DNA of 64,000 bases from an uncultured Rhizobium sp. (GTDB taxonomy: Bacteria > Pseudomonadota > Alphaproteobacteria > Rhizobiales > Rhizobiaceae), in assembly GCA_945952045.1 (NCBI GenBank), contig CAMFHE010000020.1, positions 1 to 64,000 on the forward strand. Direction: 5' to 3'. A program made the translations under genes and the position numbers. A model generated the notes under the pieces. The model did not search any database. It was not told the origin of the DNA and saw only the letters and a list, made by a program, of their open reading frames with translations. This document shows, piece after piece, positions 16,835 to 24,948 of the stretch (positions are counted from its first letter, which is position 1; each line of letters begins with the position of its first letter).

Positions 16835-18058
16835 ATGCCGAAACTTTCGATATGCGTGCCTTCACGTAACCGGCAGTTTTATTTTCAGCAGACGATTTCC
16901 GCCATGCTGGAATCGCAGCGAACGGATGTCGAATTCGTTTTCGCCGACAACTCCGACGACGCTTCCATCATCAACGACTACATGGCGTCGATCTCGGATC
17001 CGCGCGTCGTCTTCCTGCCCTCCACGGACAAACCGCTGTCCATGGTCGACAACTGGGAGCGCATGGTCGCGGCATCGAGCGGCGAATGGGTGACCGTCGT
17101 CGGCGACGATGACTATGCCGATCCCGAAATCGCAGGTTTTCTGACGCGCCTGCAAGAGTTCCGCCCCGATGTCGACGGCATCACCTGGAGCATTCTGCAT
17201 TATTACTGGCCGAGCGACGAACGCCCGACGAATGTGGCCTGCGTCGATTTTCGCGACAATGTCCTGTCCGCGCCGCGCGACCTGTTGATCGCACGCATGT
17301 TCGGCTGGGAAGATGCCGGCCTCGTGCCAACGTCGGGCATGTCGATCTATCATTCTGCCATGCATCGCCGGCTGCTCGACAAGATCAAGGCAACGTACGG
17401 CCGCCAGTTCGAGCATCCGATCGTCGACTACGACAGCGCCATCAAGAACATGATCCACGGCAAGACGTTCTTCGTCGTTGCGCGTCCGATGACGGTAATG
17501 GGGTCCTGCCCGGCCAGCAACAGCTATTCCATCGGTCGCCTTGAGGACATGAAGAAGATGGTCAGGCTGTTCAACGAGGATTCAGGCCGCGACATCGACC
17601 TCGATCCGGAAGCGGCGGCCTTTCCGTTCAAATTCGCGACCGGCCTGACGGCAACCATCGGACAGGTTCTGCATTGGTACCGAACGAAATACAAATTCTC
17701 CCATGGCGGCTGGGAAAAGAACTTCGTCGAAGCGTGCCAGCGCAACGTCGAAAGCTTCAGGGATCGCGAAGCCTTCGATCTGGTGAAGGAAAGCTATCAA
17801 CGCGCCGTCGATAGCTGGCAGGGTGGGAGATTCAGCAAATATTTCAAACCCCAATACAATGACGGGTCCAAAGGCGTCTCGATGACCGGCTTCAGCGATA
17901 CTGCCATCTATATGGATTACGACGTTCCGGGAATGGAGACGGCGGCGGGTTTCTATCGCCTTGCAGGCGACCTCATCCTTCCGGTCGACGCGATTCCGAT
18001 TCGTGCCAGCGGGATGGGCGAACTCATCTCCACGAAATCGCTGAAGAAGAAATCATAA
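16835..18058 (+). CDS. Family 2 glycosyltransferase-like protein, paralogue 2
   Basis: 407-residue protein. N-terminal GT-A strand KLSICVPSRNRQFYF, FADNSDD (37-42), then GEWVTVVGDDDYADPEIAGF with Asp91-93 as the DxD equivalent. The C-terminal 200 residues are soluble and unlike standard GT2 acceptor regions. It is more similar to the minus-strand neighbour (WVTVVRPDD and PEIA at the same place) than to typical GT2 proteins, so the three genes look like an old local duplication. AAGGAA 11 bases before the ATG supports the start. Probable polysaccharide or glycan glycosyltransferase; linkage unknown. Confidence 0.72.
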   Translation: MPKLSICVPSRNRQFYFQQTISAMLESQRTDVEFVFADNSDDASIINDYMASISDPRVVFLPSTDKPLSMVDNWERMVAASSGEWVTVVGDDDYADPEIAGFLTRLQEFRPDVDGITWSILHYYWPSDERPTNVACVDFRDNVLSAPRDLLIARMFGWEDAGLVPTSGMSIYHSAMHRRLLDKIKATYGRQFEHPIVDYDSAIKNMIHGKTFFVVARPMTVMGSCPASNSYSIGRLEDMKKMVRLFNEDSGRDIDLDPEAAAFPFKFATGLTATIGQVLHWYRTKYKFSHGGWEKNFVEACQRNVESFRDREAFDLVKESYQRAVDSWQGGRFSKYFKPQYNDGSKGVSMTGFSDTAIYMDYDVPGMETAAGFYRLAGDLILPVDAIPIRASGMGELISTKSLKKKS

Positions 18059-18154
18059 GCTCTCGGATGGGTTAGAGCGAGCGGACGCGATGCAGCATCG
18101 TCTCCGCCTGCCTCCTCCGAAAAGCCACAAATGGGACTGACGCAAACAGGCGTC

Positions 18155-18200
18155 AAACGACAAGGCCCCGCTTCAAACCTGAAGCGGGGCCTTGTCGTTT
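18155..18200. terminator. Very strong bidirectional terminator
   Basis: Two perfectly complementary 21-base arms (18155-18175 and 18180-18200) enclose the 4-base loop AACC. The core is AAGGCCCCGCTTCA, with A-rich and T-rich ends. It sits between the convergent genes ending at 18058 and 18366. Confidence 0.88.
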
Positions 18201-18262
18201 CCGATGATCTTCCTGAATTCGTTTTTACATATCGCAATCGACTGCGCCAGATATCGACCAGA

Positions 18263-18368
18263 CTATAGTATTTCCGATGAACACGGGTTCACCGGAAAAG
18301 CTATAGTTCTTTGTTTTTACGCATTTCGTGGCGGGAAACCGGTTCTCACTTTACCTGGAAATGCTCTA
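18263..18368. repeat. Composite palindromic repeat ending in a stop codon
   Basis: Module A (18263-18306) is an inverted repeat bounded by CTATAG with GATGAAC/GTTCACC inside. Module B (18320-18368) starts CGCATTTCGTGG after TTTGTTTTTA and ends CCTGGAAATGCTCTA; those last bases are the TAG stop of the minus-strand gene at 18366. Confidence 0.75.
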
Positions 18369-19529
18369 AACATGGGCGCGGCGCAACTGCTTGTCTTCCA
18401 GTTCTTCGAGAAGTTCACTGCTTGCCGTCAACTGCACGACATCGATCTGCGCCAGCATATGGCGGATAACCGAGAAGAACTCGGCCGCCGTCACCGCGCC
18501 GCCGATGAAGCGGTTTGCGAATACCAGCATGCCGCGGCGTCCGCGGCGCAGATCGGCTTCAGGCTCGGCCATGTAAGGCGGCCGGAAGGCGCCGGCGAGG
18601 CGGCCGCCGTCCATTCTCTGGATCGCCGCATAGTAGCGCTGCGCCATCGCTTCGAATTCCTCCTCGCGGTTCTCGAGCAGGCAATCGATCATGCAGGCGC
18701 GCAGGAAGGCATCGTTGAAGCTTTCCCAGTCGATGCCGAGATCGCGCAGTACGCGCGCGTGAACCTCGGCAATGCCCGCGGTGAGGCCAATGCCGGCATG
18801 AAAGGGGAAGTCGGGCATGACGGCCGTCGTCGGGCCGGGAACATGACGGCGCGCATCGATGGCCGAGAGCGGCCGTGACGAAAAACCGAATTTCTGCGCA
18901 TAGATCAGAACGCGCGCGGCCCATTCATATTGCGGAAGCGGCGTCTGCCAGCTCAGTTCGCCCGAATTGGCGAGCACCGTCTCGAGAAGGGAACGGCTGA
19001 TGGCTGCATGGTAAATGCCGAAGGCCATATTGGGGACATTGCTACTTTCAACCCACTTGAAACCCTTGTTGAGCAAGTCGTCCTTGTCGAGTTCCCGTGT
19101 GTGATGTTGCATGGGAATTGCGACGCTTGCCGGAATATCGCGCCGGGCGCCGGCGTCGATCTGGAACGTATTCCAGGCGAAGGCATCCATGCCGGGAACG
19201 GTTTTCTCGGCATGCTCGACAAAAGCGGCGATCTCAGGCTCGACCGCATCGTCGGGACGAACGACGGTGACCCAGTCGCCGCGCATCGCCGCCACCGTTC
19301 CCAGCCAATGGTGGCACGGAGAGATATCGGCGGGAGCCGTGGGCAGGATCATCAAGCGCGGTTCCGCCTCCGCCATGGCACGGAGTTCGTCGATATCGCG
19401 GCAATCGTCCCCGCAAGGCGCGACGATGACTTCCAGATCGGCGTTCGGATCGCCGAGCAATGTTTTTGCCAACCGGACCGGTGCGGCGCTGCCCGCCTCG
19501 ACGGGAATGCAGATGGAAATTTTGGTCAT
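18366..19529 (-). CDS. Family 2 glycosyltransferase-like protein, paralogue 3
   Basis: 387-residue protein starting MTKISICIPVEAGS, related to the two plus-strand neighbours: GDWVTVVRPDDAVEPEIAAF corresponds to WVTVVGDDDYADPEIAGF in paralogue 2. The DxD place reads PDD, leaving two aspartates. The N-terminal nucleotide-binding strands are less typical (VAPCGDDCRD), so activity may differ. The ATG at 19529 has GAGGCCGG upstream; the ORF extends further to 19604 without support. The TAG stop is built from the end of a repeat module. It shares orientation with the rfb cassette, though about 0.35 kb separates it from the methyltransferase gene. Confidence 0.68.
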   Translation of the reverse strand: MTKISICIPVEAGSAAPVRLAKTLLGDPNADLEVIVAPCGDDCRDIDELRAMAEAEPRLMILPTAPADISPCHHWLGTVAAMRGDWVTVVRPDDAVEPEIAAFVEHAEKTVPGMDAFAWNTFQIDAGARRDIPASVAIPMQHHTRELDKDDLLNKGFKWVESSNVPNMAFGIYHAAISRSLLETVLANSGELSWQTPLPQYEWAARVLIYAQKFGFSSRPLSAIDARRHVPGPTTAVMPDFPFHAGIGLTAGIAEVHARVLRDLGIDWESFNDAFLRACMIDCLLENREEEFEAMAQRYYAAIQRMDGGRLAGAFRPPYMAEPEADLRRGRRGMLVFANRFIGGAVTAAEFFSVIRHMLAQIDVVQLTASSELLEELEDKQLRRAHV

Positions 19530-19611
19530 ATCCGGCCTCGGATTCCTCGTGATCGGTCTCGTTCGTCCCGGCATGGCAGCCATGGACGGTCCTTGCGCTT
19601 TCACGCGAGTC

Positions 19612-19714
19612 TGGAGTCTGTCAGGTTCATCCTGAACCAGTCAGCCTCCAGCTTTCATTGTTGCCGTTTGTCTTTTCGGGAAACCGGTTCCCACTTTTCC
19701 CTGACAAACTCTAG
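19612..19714. repeat. Degenerate palindromic repeat
   Basis: A small inverted repeat CAGGTTCA/TGAACC near 19622-19638 is followed by TTTCGGGAAACCGGTTCCCACTT and CCTGACAAACTCTAG, a decayed copy of the module B sequence. It fills much of the gap between the glycosyltransferase and methyltransferase genes. Confidence 0.5.
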
Positions 19715-19763
19715 GGCTTCAAACTGGAGTGAAGCTTTGCTGAAGAAGGCAAACCGCCAAACG

Positions 19764-19973
19764 TCAGACGCCCTTCGTCTTCATCAGATTGGCAACGTCC
19801 ATCAAGGCGGCGACGGCCGCATCGGGGCCGTTGTCGTTGATCGGGTCGAGCGTCCCGATGATGTCGTCGGGGATCAGGGATGGATCGTCAGCCGCGGAAC
19901 CGCCGTCACAAACGTCCCACCCCAGTCTCTGATATACGAAAGCTGCGTCATTATTTCGTTTTGTAGATTCCAT
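19764..19973 (-). CDS. Doubtful small ORF overlapping the methyltransferase 3' end
   Basis: 69-codon frame overlapping the last 100 bases of the C-methyltransferase gene in another frame. The 5' half is just the shadow of that gene, but the part beyond its stop (LIPDDIIGTLDPINDNGPD, then AAVAALMDVANLMKTKGV) has GC-rich third positions and reads like protein. It may be a short orphan, a remnant of a lost gene, or chance. No ribosome site stands out. Confidence 0.25.
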   Translation of the reverse strand: MESTKRNNDAAFVYQRLGWDVCDGGSAADDPSLIPDDIIGTLDPINDNGPDAAVAALMDVANLMKTKGV

Positions 19974-21103
19974 GGCAGGATAACCACCCTTTCCGGCTTC
20001 TGCTCTCTAAGCACCTCTTCCGAAACGATCGGAATGCGGCTGCCCGGCAAAAACTGCCCCTGCTTGGCGGGATTCTTGTCGACCACGAAGGACAGAAGGT
20101 CGGGTTTGATGCCCGCATAGTTCAACAACGTATTGCCCTTGGCCGCCGCTCCGTAAGCCGCGACTTTCAAATCCTGTCGCTGGCAATCGATCAGGAAGGC
20201 GGTGAAATCGTTGCGCACCCGTTCGGCCTGCGCCTGGAAGGCGGCGTAGGTGGCGAGATCGCGCAGGCCCGCTTCCGCTTCCCTTTGCAACAGTTCGGCC
20301 ACGCTCCGCTGCGTCGGATGCGCGGCGCTGTCGGCCCGGCACGCGAAGACGCGCAGGCTGCCGCCATGCCACGGCGTCGTCTCGACGTCGAAGACGGTGA
20401 GGCCGTTGGCGGCGAAGATGCGTTCCACCGCCGTCAGCGACAGGTAGGAATAGTGCTCATGGTAAGCGGTATCGAACTGAGATTCCGCCATCATGTTCAT
20501 CAGATGCGGAAATTCGAAGGTCGAGACGCCCGTGGGCTTCAGGAGCACGGCGAAGCCGCGCACGAAATCGTTGATATCGGGCACATGCGCCAGCACATTG
20601 TTGGCGGCGGTCAAGTCGGCAGCATGGCCCTCGGCCACCAGCTTGCGCGCCAGCGCCTCGCCGAAGAAGTCTTCGACCACGGCGATGCCCTTCTCGCGCG
20701 CCGCATCGGCGGTGCTTTTCGTCGGCTCGATACCGAGGCAGGCGATGCCGGCCTGCTTCACATATTGCAGCAGGTAGCCGTCATTGGAGGCGACCTCCAC
20801 CACATGCGATTGCGGGCCGAGGCCGAAGCGGGCGGTCATCGCCTCGACATAGGTTTTCGCGTGGTTCAGCCAGGAGGTCGAGAACGAGCTGAAATAGGCA
20901 TAGCTTTCCGAGAAAAAGGTTTCGCGTTCGGCGAAATCCTCGGTCTGGACGAGCACGCATTGCGTGCAGACACGGATGACCAGCGGATACCACAGCTCCG
21001 GCCCGGCAAGACCTGCCGCCGAGACATAGGAGTTCGACGGCGGCGCCGTGCCCAGATCGAGGAAGGGCGCCATGGACTGGCACCCGCAATGGCGGCATTT
21101 CAT
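19874..21103 (-). CDS. Sugar C-methyltransferase (NDP-4-keto-6-deoxyhexose 3-C-methyltransferase family)
   Basis: 409-residue SAM-dependent enzyme. The N-terminal zinc site has two CxxC pairs (Cys3/Cys6 and Cys46/Cys49), then the Rossmann methyltransferase domain with VVEVASNDGYLLQYV and GIEPT, AAYHEHYSYLS-type middle block (here DTAYHEHYSYLS) and a C-terminal domain (VAAYGAAAKGNTLLNYAG, VDKNPAKQG) shared with TylC3-type C-methyltransferases. These methylate C3 of 4-keto-6-deoxy sugar nucleotides. The start overlaps the rfbC stop by ATGA, which fixes it; a longer frame upstream is only the shadow of rfbC. With rfbF, rfbG and rfbC it should make a CDP-linked branched deoxyhexose for surface glycan. 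Confidence 0.88.
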   Translation of the reverse strand: MKCRHCGCQSMAPFLDLGTAPPSNSYVSAAGLAGPELWYPLVIRVCTQCVLVQTEDFAERETFFSESYAYFSSFSTSWLNHAKTYVEAMTARFGLGPQSHVVEVASNDGYLLQYVKQAGIACLGIEPTKSTADAAREKGIAVVEDFFGEALARKLVAEGHAADLTAANNVLAHVPDINDFVRGFAVLLKPTGVSTFEFPHLMNMMAESQFDTAYHEHYSYLSLTAVERIFAANGLTVFDVETTPWHGGSLRVFACRADSAAHPTQRSVAELLQREAEAGLRDLATYAAFQAQAERVRNDFTAFLIDCQRQDLKVAAYGAAAKGNTLLNYAGIKPDLLSFVVDKNPAKQGQFLPGSRIPIVSEEVLREQKPERVVILPWNLQNEIMTQLSYIRDWGGTFVTAVPRLTIHP

Positions 21104-21663
21104 GCGGCAACCCCGGAAAATGCGGTGGTGAGAAACGGATGACCCTGGTCGCGGGCCGAGAGATTGACGACCGGCAGCGGCCAGTCGAGCCCAAGCCCCG
21201 GATCCTGCGCGTTTAGCCCGGCTTCCGCCTCGGCGCGATAGGGCGCGGAATGGGCATAGACCATGCGCACGCCCGAGGTCAGCGTCTGGAACCCATGGGC
21301 GAAGCCGCGCGGGATCAGCAGCGAACGCGCATTCTCGGCCGAAAGCTCGGTGGCGAAATGCTGGAGAAATGTCGGCGAATCGCGGCGCAGGTCGATGGCG
21401 ACATCGAGCACGGCGCCGGCCACACAGGTGACCAGCTTGATCTCGGCAAAGGGCGGTAATTGGTAATGCATGCCGCGCACGGTGCCGGCGATATCGGTGC
21501 CGGTTTCGTTGATCTGGGCGACCGGGCCGTCGAAGCCGAGATCGGCCAGTTCCTCGGCGCAGAACAGCCGGGTCAGGAAACCGCGCTCGTCGCCGAGGCG
21601 GCGCCGCTCGACCAGATGCAACCCGGCCATCGGCGTTTCCAGAACCGTGAAGCGTCCGCTCAT
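21100..21663 (-). CDS. rfbC: dTDP/CDP-4-keto-6-deoxyhexose 3,5-epimerase (RmlC-like)
   Basis: 187-residue cupin-fold epimerase. DERGFLTRLFCAEEL, VRGMHYQLPP with the catalytic His, and LIPRGFAHGFQTL are the RmlC signature. Because it lies between the CDP-glucose dehydratase and the C-methyltransferase with 4-base ATGA overlaps on both sides, its natural substrate is probably a CDP-linked 4-keto-6-deoxyglucose rather than the dTDP sugar. It could epimerise C3, C5 or both; the sequence does not decide. No RmlA, RmlB or RmlD is present in the window. Confidence 0.88.
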   Translation of the reverse strand: MSGRFTVLETPMAGLHLVERRRLGDERGFLTRLFCAEELADLGFDGPVAQINETGTDIAGTVRGMHYQLPPFAEIKLVTCVAGAVLDVAIDLRRDSPTFLQHFATELSAENARSLLIPRGFAHGFQTLTSGVRMVYAHSAPYRAEAEAGLNAQDPGLGLDWPLPVVNLSARDQGHPFLTTAFSGVAA

Positions 21664-22745
21664 ACCGCCACCTTGCGCGGCATCTGCAGGCTTGTCTCAT
21701 AGGCGGCGATATCGGCAAGGCAGAGATCGAGGGCGGCGCGACCGGCCTGCTGCGCCCTGTACCAGGCGATGGTGCGGCTGACGGTTTCGTCCAGGCCCCA
21801 GCGTGGGGCGTAACCGAGCGTGCGGGTTGCGAGGCTGCTGTCGAGCATCAGATAGCCGGCCTCGTGCGGGCCTTCGCTGCCGTCGCCGAGCAGCATCTCG
21901 CCGCTGCCGAAGGCGGTTTTTGCCTTGTCCAGCACGGTGCCGACGCTGGCCGCCGCCGTGTGGTCCGGGCCGAAATTGACGGCGGTGCAGGCCTCCGGCG
22001 CATGCCACAGCCGCTCGGCCAGCAGCATATAGCCATGCAGCGGCTCCAGCACATGTTGCCATGGGCGAACTGCCTGCGGGCGGCGCACCTGCAACACGTC
22101 GCCGCTGCCCCAGGCGCGGATCGCATCGGGGATCAGCCGGTCCTCGGCCCAATCGCCGCCGCCGATGACATTGCCGGCGCGGGCGGTGGCAAGGCCGATG
22201 CGGCGCGCGGCGAAGAAGGAGGAACGATAGCTGGCGCTGACGATTTCCGCCGCCGCCTTGCTGGCGCTGTAGGGATCGTGGCCGCCGAGCGGATCGGTCT
22301 CGACGAAGGGACGGGCCGTTTCCGGATTCTCGTAGACCTTGTCGGTGGTGACGACGACGATGGAACGGACATCGGGGGCGATGCGCAGGCTTTCGAGCAA
22401 GTTGGCCGTGCCCTGCGCATTGATATCAAAGGTGGCGGCCGGATCGCGATAGCCGGCGCGGACCAGTGGCTGTGCCGCCAGATGGAAGACGATTTCTGGC
22501 CGGGCGGCGGTTACCCGCGCCTGAACGGCAACGCGATCGCGGATATCGGCGATCCCGCCCGGATCGCTCGCCGCATCCCCCAGAAGCGCATGCAGCGAAG
22601 GCTCGGAGGGAGCCGGCAGCGACAGGCCGCTGACGGTTGCGCCCAGACGCGTCAGCCACAAGGCCAGCCAGCTTCCCTTGAAGCCGGTATGGCCGGTCAG
22701 CAGCACGCGCTTGTTTTTCCAGAAGGACGCCTCGGCCATGTTCAC
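21660..22745 (-). CDS. rfbG: CDP-glucose 4,6-dehydratase
   Basis: 361-residue short-chain dehydrogenase/reductase enzyme that converts CDP-D-glucose to CDP-4-keto-6-deoxy-D-glucose. The NAD motif is [18 protein letters not shown] (about 14-31), [10 protein letters not shown] is the typical RfbG block, [11 protein letters not shown] holds the catalytic Thr-Asp region, and YSASKAAAE is the Yxxx[17 protein letters not shown] is diagnostic against GalE and RmlB. ATGA overlaps with rfbF and rfbC show tight coupling. Confidence 0.94.
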   Translation of the reverse strand: MNMAEASFWKNKRVLLTGHTGFKGSWLALWLTRLGATVSGLSLPAPSEPSLHALLGDAASDPGGIADIRDRVAVQARVTAARPEIVFHLAAQPLVRAGYRDPAATFDINAQGTANLLESLRIAPDVRSIVVVTTDKVYENPETARPFVETDPLGGHDPYSASKAAAEIVSASYRSSFFAARRIGLATARAGNVIGGGDWAEDRLIPDAIRAWGSGDVLQVRRPQAVRPWQHVLEPLHGYMLLAERLWHAPEACTAVNFGPDHTAAASVGTVLDKAKTAFGSGEMLLGDGSEGPHEAGYLMLDSSLATRTLGYAPRWGLDETVSRTIAWYRAQQAGRAALDLCLADIAAYETSLQMPRKVAV

Positions 22746-23512
22746 CAGTTCTTCCAGGGCGGATTGCCGCTTTCCCAGAGCGCTTCGAGATGGTTCTTGT
22801 CGCGCAACGTGTCCATCGGCTGCCAGAAGCCTTCATGGAAATAGGCATGCAGCTCGCCATCGGCGGCAAGGCTGGAGAGCGGCGCGGCCTCCCAGGTCGT
22901 CAGATCGTCGGGAATGCGCGAGATCACCTTCGGCGACAGCACGAAGAAGCCGCCATTGATGAAGCCGCCCTCGCCTTCCGGCTTCTCGACGAAACCCTTG
23001 ACTAGGTCGCCTTCGAACTTCATTGCGCCGAAACGGGCCGGCGGGCGCACGGCTGTGACCGTCGCCAGCTTGCCATGCGCGCGATGGAAGCGGATGGTAT
23101 CGGCGATGTCGACATTGCTGACGCCGTCGCCATAGGTGAAGCAGAAGGCTTCCTCGTCCTTGAGATAAGAGGCGACGCGCTTCAGGCGACCGCCGGTCAG
23201 CGAATGCTCGCCTGTGTCGACCAGCGTGACCCGCCAGTCCTCGGCGCTCTTGCGATGGAACTGCATGCGGTTCTGCGCCAGGTCGAAGGTCATGTCCGAC
23301 GTGTGCAGGCCGTAATTGGCGAAATATTCCTTGATGACATAGCCGCGCCAGCCGCAGCAGATGATGAAATCGCGGATGCCATGGCCATGATACAGCTTCA
23401 TGATATGCCAGAGGATCGGCCGGCCGCCGATTTCCACCATCGGCTTCGGCTTGAGATGGGTTTCCTCCGAAAGCCGGGTGCCGAGGCCGCCCGCCAGGAT
23501 GACCGCCTTCAT
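22742..23512 (-). CDS. rfbF: Glucose-1-phosphate cytidylyltransferase
   Basis: 256-residue nucleotidyltransferase that makes CDP-glucose from glucose-1-phosphate and [23 protein letters not shown] with [18 protein letters not shown] is the substrate-binding N-terminus; [12 protein letters not shown] and INGGFFVL follow in family order, and the C-terminus [19 protein letters not shown] matches RfbF. First gene of the minus-strand sugar cassette; an AGGTGG ribosome site precedes the ATG. Confidence 0.95.
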   Translation of the reverse strand: MKAVILAGGLGTRLSEETHLKPKPMVEIGGRPILWHIMKLYHGHGIRDFIICCGWRGYVIKEYFANYGLHTSDMTFDLAQNRMQFHRKSAEDWRVTLVDTGEHSLTGGRLKRVASYLKDEEAFCFTYGDGVSNVDIADTIRFHRAHGKLATVTAVRPPARFGAMKFEGDLVKGFVEKPEGEGGFINGGFFVLSPKVISRIPDDLTTWEAAPLSSLAADGELHAYFHEGFWQPMDTLRDKNHLEALWESGNPPWKNW

Positions 23513-23665
23513 GCCGCCACCTCTGCCTCAGGGCAAACGACGCCCCGGCATTCCCTGCACTTCACCCACCTGATCATGCGTCTATCCGGCCCCAGTTCAT
23601 TCCGGAGCCGACACTAGCGGCCGAAGCTGACGTCAAACTGGTGCGGCGGCGATTCTTTGTTTCGG

Positions 23666-23713
23666 CGCATTTCCGGACGGAAAACCGGTATCCACTTTTC
23701 CTGGAACTGCTCA
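23666..23713. repeat. Palindromic repeat module B abutting galE
   Basis: CGCATTTCCGGACGGAAAAC to CCTGGAACTGCTCA, preceded by TTTGTTTCGG. The last three bases, TCA, are the TGA stop of galE on the minus strand. Confidence 0.8.
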
Positions 23714-24745
23714 GAACCTCGCCGAGACCAACCGCTGCTGGATGGCGTCGATATCGTAGCTGCGGTCCTGCAGGAGATGCTCCTCCCAGGCGAGCGCCGT
23801 GCGCACGATTTCGGCCAGATCGGCATGGCGCGGCGCCCAGCCAAGCGTTTCGCGCGCCAGCGTCGCATCGGCGACCACGCAGGCAGGATCGCCCGGGCGG
23901 CGTGGTGCGAAATTGACCTTGAACCGCCGTCCACGGACTTCCATCACCGTATCGAGGATTTCCAGCACCGAATAGCCCGACCCGTAACCGCAATTGGCAA
24001 CCAGCGGTTCGCCGCCGCGCCGGAGATAATCGAGCGCCTTCATATGCGCGCCGACGAGATCGGTGACATGCACGTAATCGCGCACGCCGGTGCCGTCAGG
24101 CGTGGGATAATCCGTGCCGTAGACATCCACCCTGGAGCGCCGGCCGAGCGCCGCCTCGCAGGCCACCTTGATGAGATGGGTCGCGCCGGGCGTCGACTGG
24201 CCGGTGCGCCCTTCGGGATCGGCGCCGGCGACGTTGAAATAGCGCAGCGCCACATAGCTCAAGCCATGCGCATTGGCCGCGTCGCGCAGCATCAGTTCCG
24301 ACATCAGCTTGGACAGGCCATAGGGGCTTTCGGGGCTCAGAACGGCGCATTCCTTGACCGGCGCGGCGCTCTCCTGCGTGCCGTACACCGCTGCGGTGGA
24401 GGAAAACACGACATTGCGAATGCCGGCCTCGATCGCTGCCGAAAGCAGGATGCGGGTCTTGCCGGTATTGTTGTCATAATAGTCGAGCGGACGGGCGACC
24501 GATTCCGGCACCACGGCCGAACCCGCAAAATGCACGATCGCCTCGATGCGGTTTTCGGCGAAGATCTGCTCCAGCACCGTCCGGTCGCCGACATCGCCGA
24601 GATAGAAACGCGCGCCCGGCGCAACGGCCCAGCGGAAACCCGTCGTCAATGCGTCGAGAACGACGACATCCTCTCCGGCATCCAGCAGCGCCCACACCAT
24701 GTGACTGCCGATATAGCCCGCACCGCCCGTAACCAGCACTGCCAT
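23711..24745 (-). CDS. galE: UDP-glucose 4-epimerase
   Basis: 344-residue NAD-dependent epimerase linking UDP-glucose and UDP-galactose, needed for galactose-containing exopolysaccharide and LPS. VLVTGGAGYIGSHMVWALL binds NAD, VVFSSTAAVYG holds the catalytic Ser, YGLSKLMSE is the YxxxK, and NVAGADPEGRTGQ plus ANCGYGSGYSV are typical of bacterial GalE/ExoB. It lies about 200 bases downstream of no co-directional gene except beyond a promoter gap, so it probably has its own promoter and may read into the rfb cassette only through a repeat module. The ATG start is standard. Confidence 0.94.
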   Translation of the reverse strand: MAVLVTGGAGYIGSHMVWALLDAGEDVVVLDALTTGFRWAVAPGARFYLGDVGDRTVLEQIFAENRIEAIVHFAGSAVVPESVARPLDYYDNNTGKTRILLSAAIEAGIRNVVFSSTAAVYGTQESAAPVKECAVLSPESPYGLSKLMSELMLRDAANAHGLSYVALRYFNVAGADPEGRTGQSTPGATHLIKVACEAALGRRSRVDVYGTDYPTPDGTGVRDYVHVTDLVGAHMKALDYLRRGGEPLVANCGYGSGYSVLEILDTVMEVRGRRFKVNFAPRRPGDPACVVADATLARETLGWAPRHADLAEIVRTALAWEEHLLQDRSYDIDAIQQRLVSARF

Positions 24746-24902
24746 GATCTTCTTCCCTGTTCAGTCTTCTTGGGAGGATCAAAGCGCGGTTTTGTTTCCG
24801 AATTGGTTATTTTGGCGGGCCCGGACGGCCTGCGCCCGGGTTTGATTGCGAAGGTGGTCGATGAAGGATTTCGCGGATCGTTCTAATTTTATCGATCCGC
24901 CC

Positions 24903-24939
24903 AAAAGTGATGCGGAGCGGCCCTGCTGGACCGTTCCGC
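24903..24939 (-). terminator. Probable terminator of the aminotransferase gene
   Basis: On the minus strand GCGGAACGGTCC pairs with GGGCCGCTCCGC (one mismatch, one G-U) around AGCA, followed shortly by CTTTT. It lies 10 bases after the stop codon. Confidence 0.55.
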
Positions 24940-24948
24940 CTGCAAAAA

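Noticed and set aside
21103-21718. N-terminal extension of the C-methyltransferase frame
   Set aside because: It is the out-of-frame reading of rfbC; the ATGA overlap and zinc-site N-terminus fix the start at 21103.
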